From Xiphydria camelus (lineage: Eukaryota > Arthropoda > Insecta > Hymenoptera > Xiphydriidae), in assembly GCA_963678675.1 (NCBI GenBank), contig OY783200.1, positions 8,754,501 to 8,818,500 on the forward strand: a stretch of 64,000 nucleotides of DNA, given 5' to 3'. How positions within the stretch are numbered: position 1 is the stretch's first letter; every line of letters begins with the position of its first letter. This document shows positions 63,301-64,000 of the stretch, piece by piece. The notes beneath the pieces are model-generated. The model was not told the DNA's origin and ran no database searches. It saw only the letters and a list, made by a program, of their open reading frames with translations. A program made the translations under genes and the position numbers.

Positions 63301-64000
63301 TTTATGTAAATGTTATTTTAAATAGTCAAGGGAACAAAATGGATTAAAAAATAACCTCTTTTTATAAAATCAACGTTTTTTACAAAATTTTTTTCTCAGT
63401 CATTTGATACTTACTTTGTAAGAAAATTAATTCATTCTACTATTGTGTGATCACCATTGGAATCTTCTAAGATTGCACAAAAATGCAAATGAATGAAATA
63501 AATAACCAACTGTATTTTTCCACGTTCAGAGACAAACGACATATCCCTCCGACATGACAGTGACTGCTCTCGAAGGTTCTTCTCATTAAATTTTTAAAAA
63601 TAATTTGATACTTTCTTTTTCAAAACAGTAGCGATTATGATAATTAATCATTCATTATTTATAGAATACTTCGGTACAATTTGCACTGTTTGAAACATCA
63701 TTATTATATCAATTTTGTTATTTTTTAATTTAAAAATTTTGTAAAGACAGTGCATTCACGATAAATTTACGAAGTGTGCACGTCGTTAAGGCACCGTGAC
63801 TGCACTGGGTCTTCCCGCCGTGAACCACTAAGTGTATTCACTGTGTAGCCTCGATGCTCTTAGTTTGTGTCACGTCACAACGAACACACTACGGTGATAT
63901 CACAGTGATGCCACTACGTGTCAGCACTACGTGCTTCTAGCGTGCAAATGTATGCTTTGCTATCGGGGAACTCTGATAGCCAAGATTCGTCACTACAAAC
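63301..64000. other. Region without supported gene; CACGTCA/CGTGAC-rich stretch at 63778-63960
   Basis: AT-rich up to 63770, then a stretch with repeated CGTGAC, CACGTCAC, CACTACG and GTGATATCAC elements. Some pair as inverted repeats (CACTGTG near 63840, GATATCACAGTG near 63896). It may be the start of another MITE reaching beyond the window. Confidence 0.4.

Overview
The window reads as repeat-dense euchromatin or heterochromatin of an insect. An ant or another hymenopteran is my guess from the mix of element families, not something the sequence proves. It is AT-rich, its genes carry short GT-AG introns, and I see no ordinary host housekeeping gene. Nearly everything recognisable is transposable-element derived: piggyBac-like, ISL2EU/Harbinger-like, Helitron, Ty3/gypsy (Mag-type), pogo/Tigger, Mutator/Kolobok-like, mariner-like and several palindromic MITE families. 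Many lie inside one another, so the order of insertion can be read off.

Left part (1-16 kb). Two paralogous exons of a coiled-coil protein of unknown function lie at 380-637 and 10578-10869; the second belongs to a multi-exon gene. A broken multi-exon minus-strand gene of unknown family (2241-5335) carries a TTAA-flanked MITE. Next comes a complete piggyBac-like element (5895-8527) whose 579-residue transposase looks intact. An ISL2EU-type element (about 11.5-15.6 kb) has a SAP-SWIM-YqaJ nuclease gene convergent with a THAP-DDE transposase gene, both broken.

Middle part (16.2-33.5 kb). A very large, decayed Helitron-type element encodes, in order: two tandem Ulp1-like (C48) protease domains, a long linker, a DUF6570-like region, an HUH/two-tyrosine Rep, a Pif1-like helicase and a C-terminal ubiquitin-specific-protease-like (C19) domain. 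The Rep is split by a near-perfect 733-bp tandem triplication of unknown origin and by a young Mag-type LTR retrotransposon. That retrotransposon is itself split in its reverse transcriptase by a TTAA-flanked piggyBac-like element. The Helitron tail runs into a giant, three-level nested palindrome (33613-36843) that holds tRNA-like sequences and a small Cys-rich ORF.

Right part (36.8-64 kb). A Mutator/Kolobok-like transposase relic is followed by a 12.6-kb nest. An ORF with an SPDT...GCDTTS signature is cut at a TTAA by piggyBac element pB1. pB1 holds pB2 (which holds pB3), a palindromic MITE and a second ISL2EU element. Beyond lie a TTAA MITE and a minus-strand ORF of a repeated, unnamed family ('family A') cut by two pogo-like elements at TA sites. 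The larger pogo element contains a second giant foldback with a piggyBac transposase fragment in both arms. A second copy of family A, also cut by a TTAA element, closes the window.

In several places the reading frame of the interrupted ORF resumes exactly across the TTAA or TA site. This gives element boundaries that do not depend on terminal-repeat searching.
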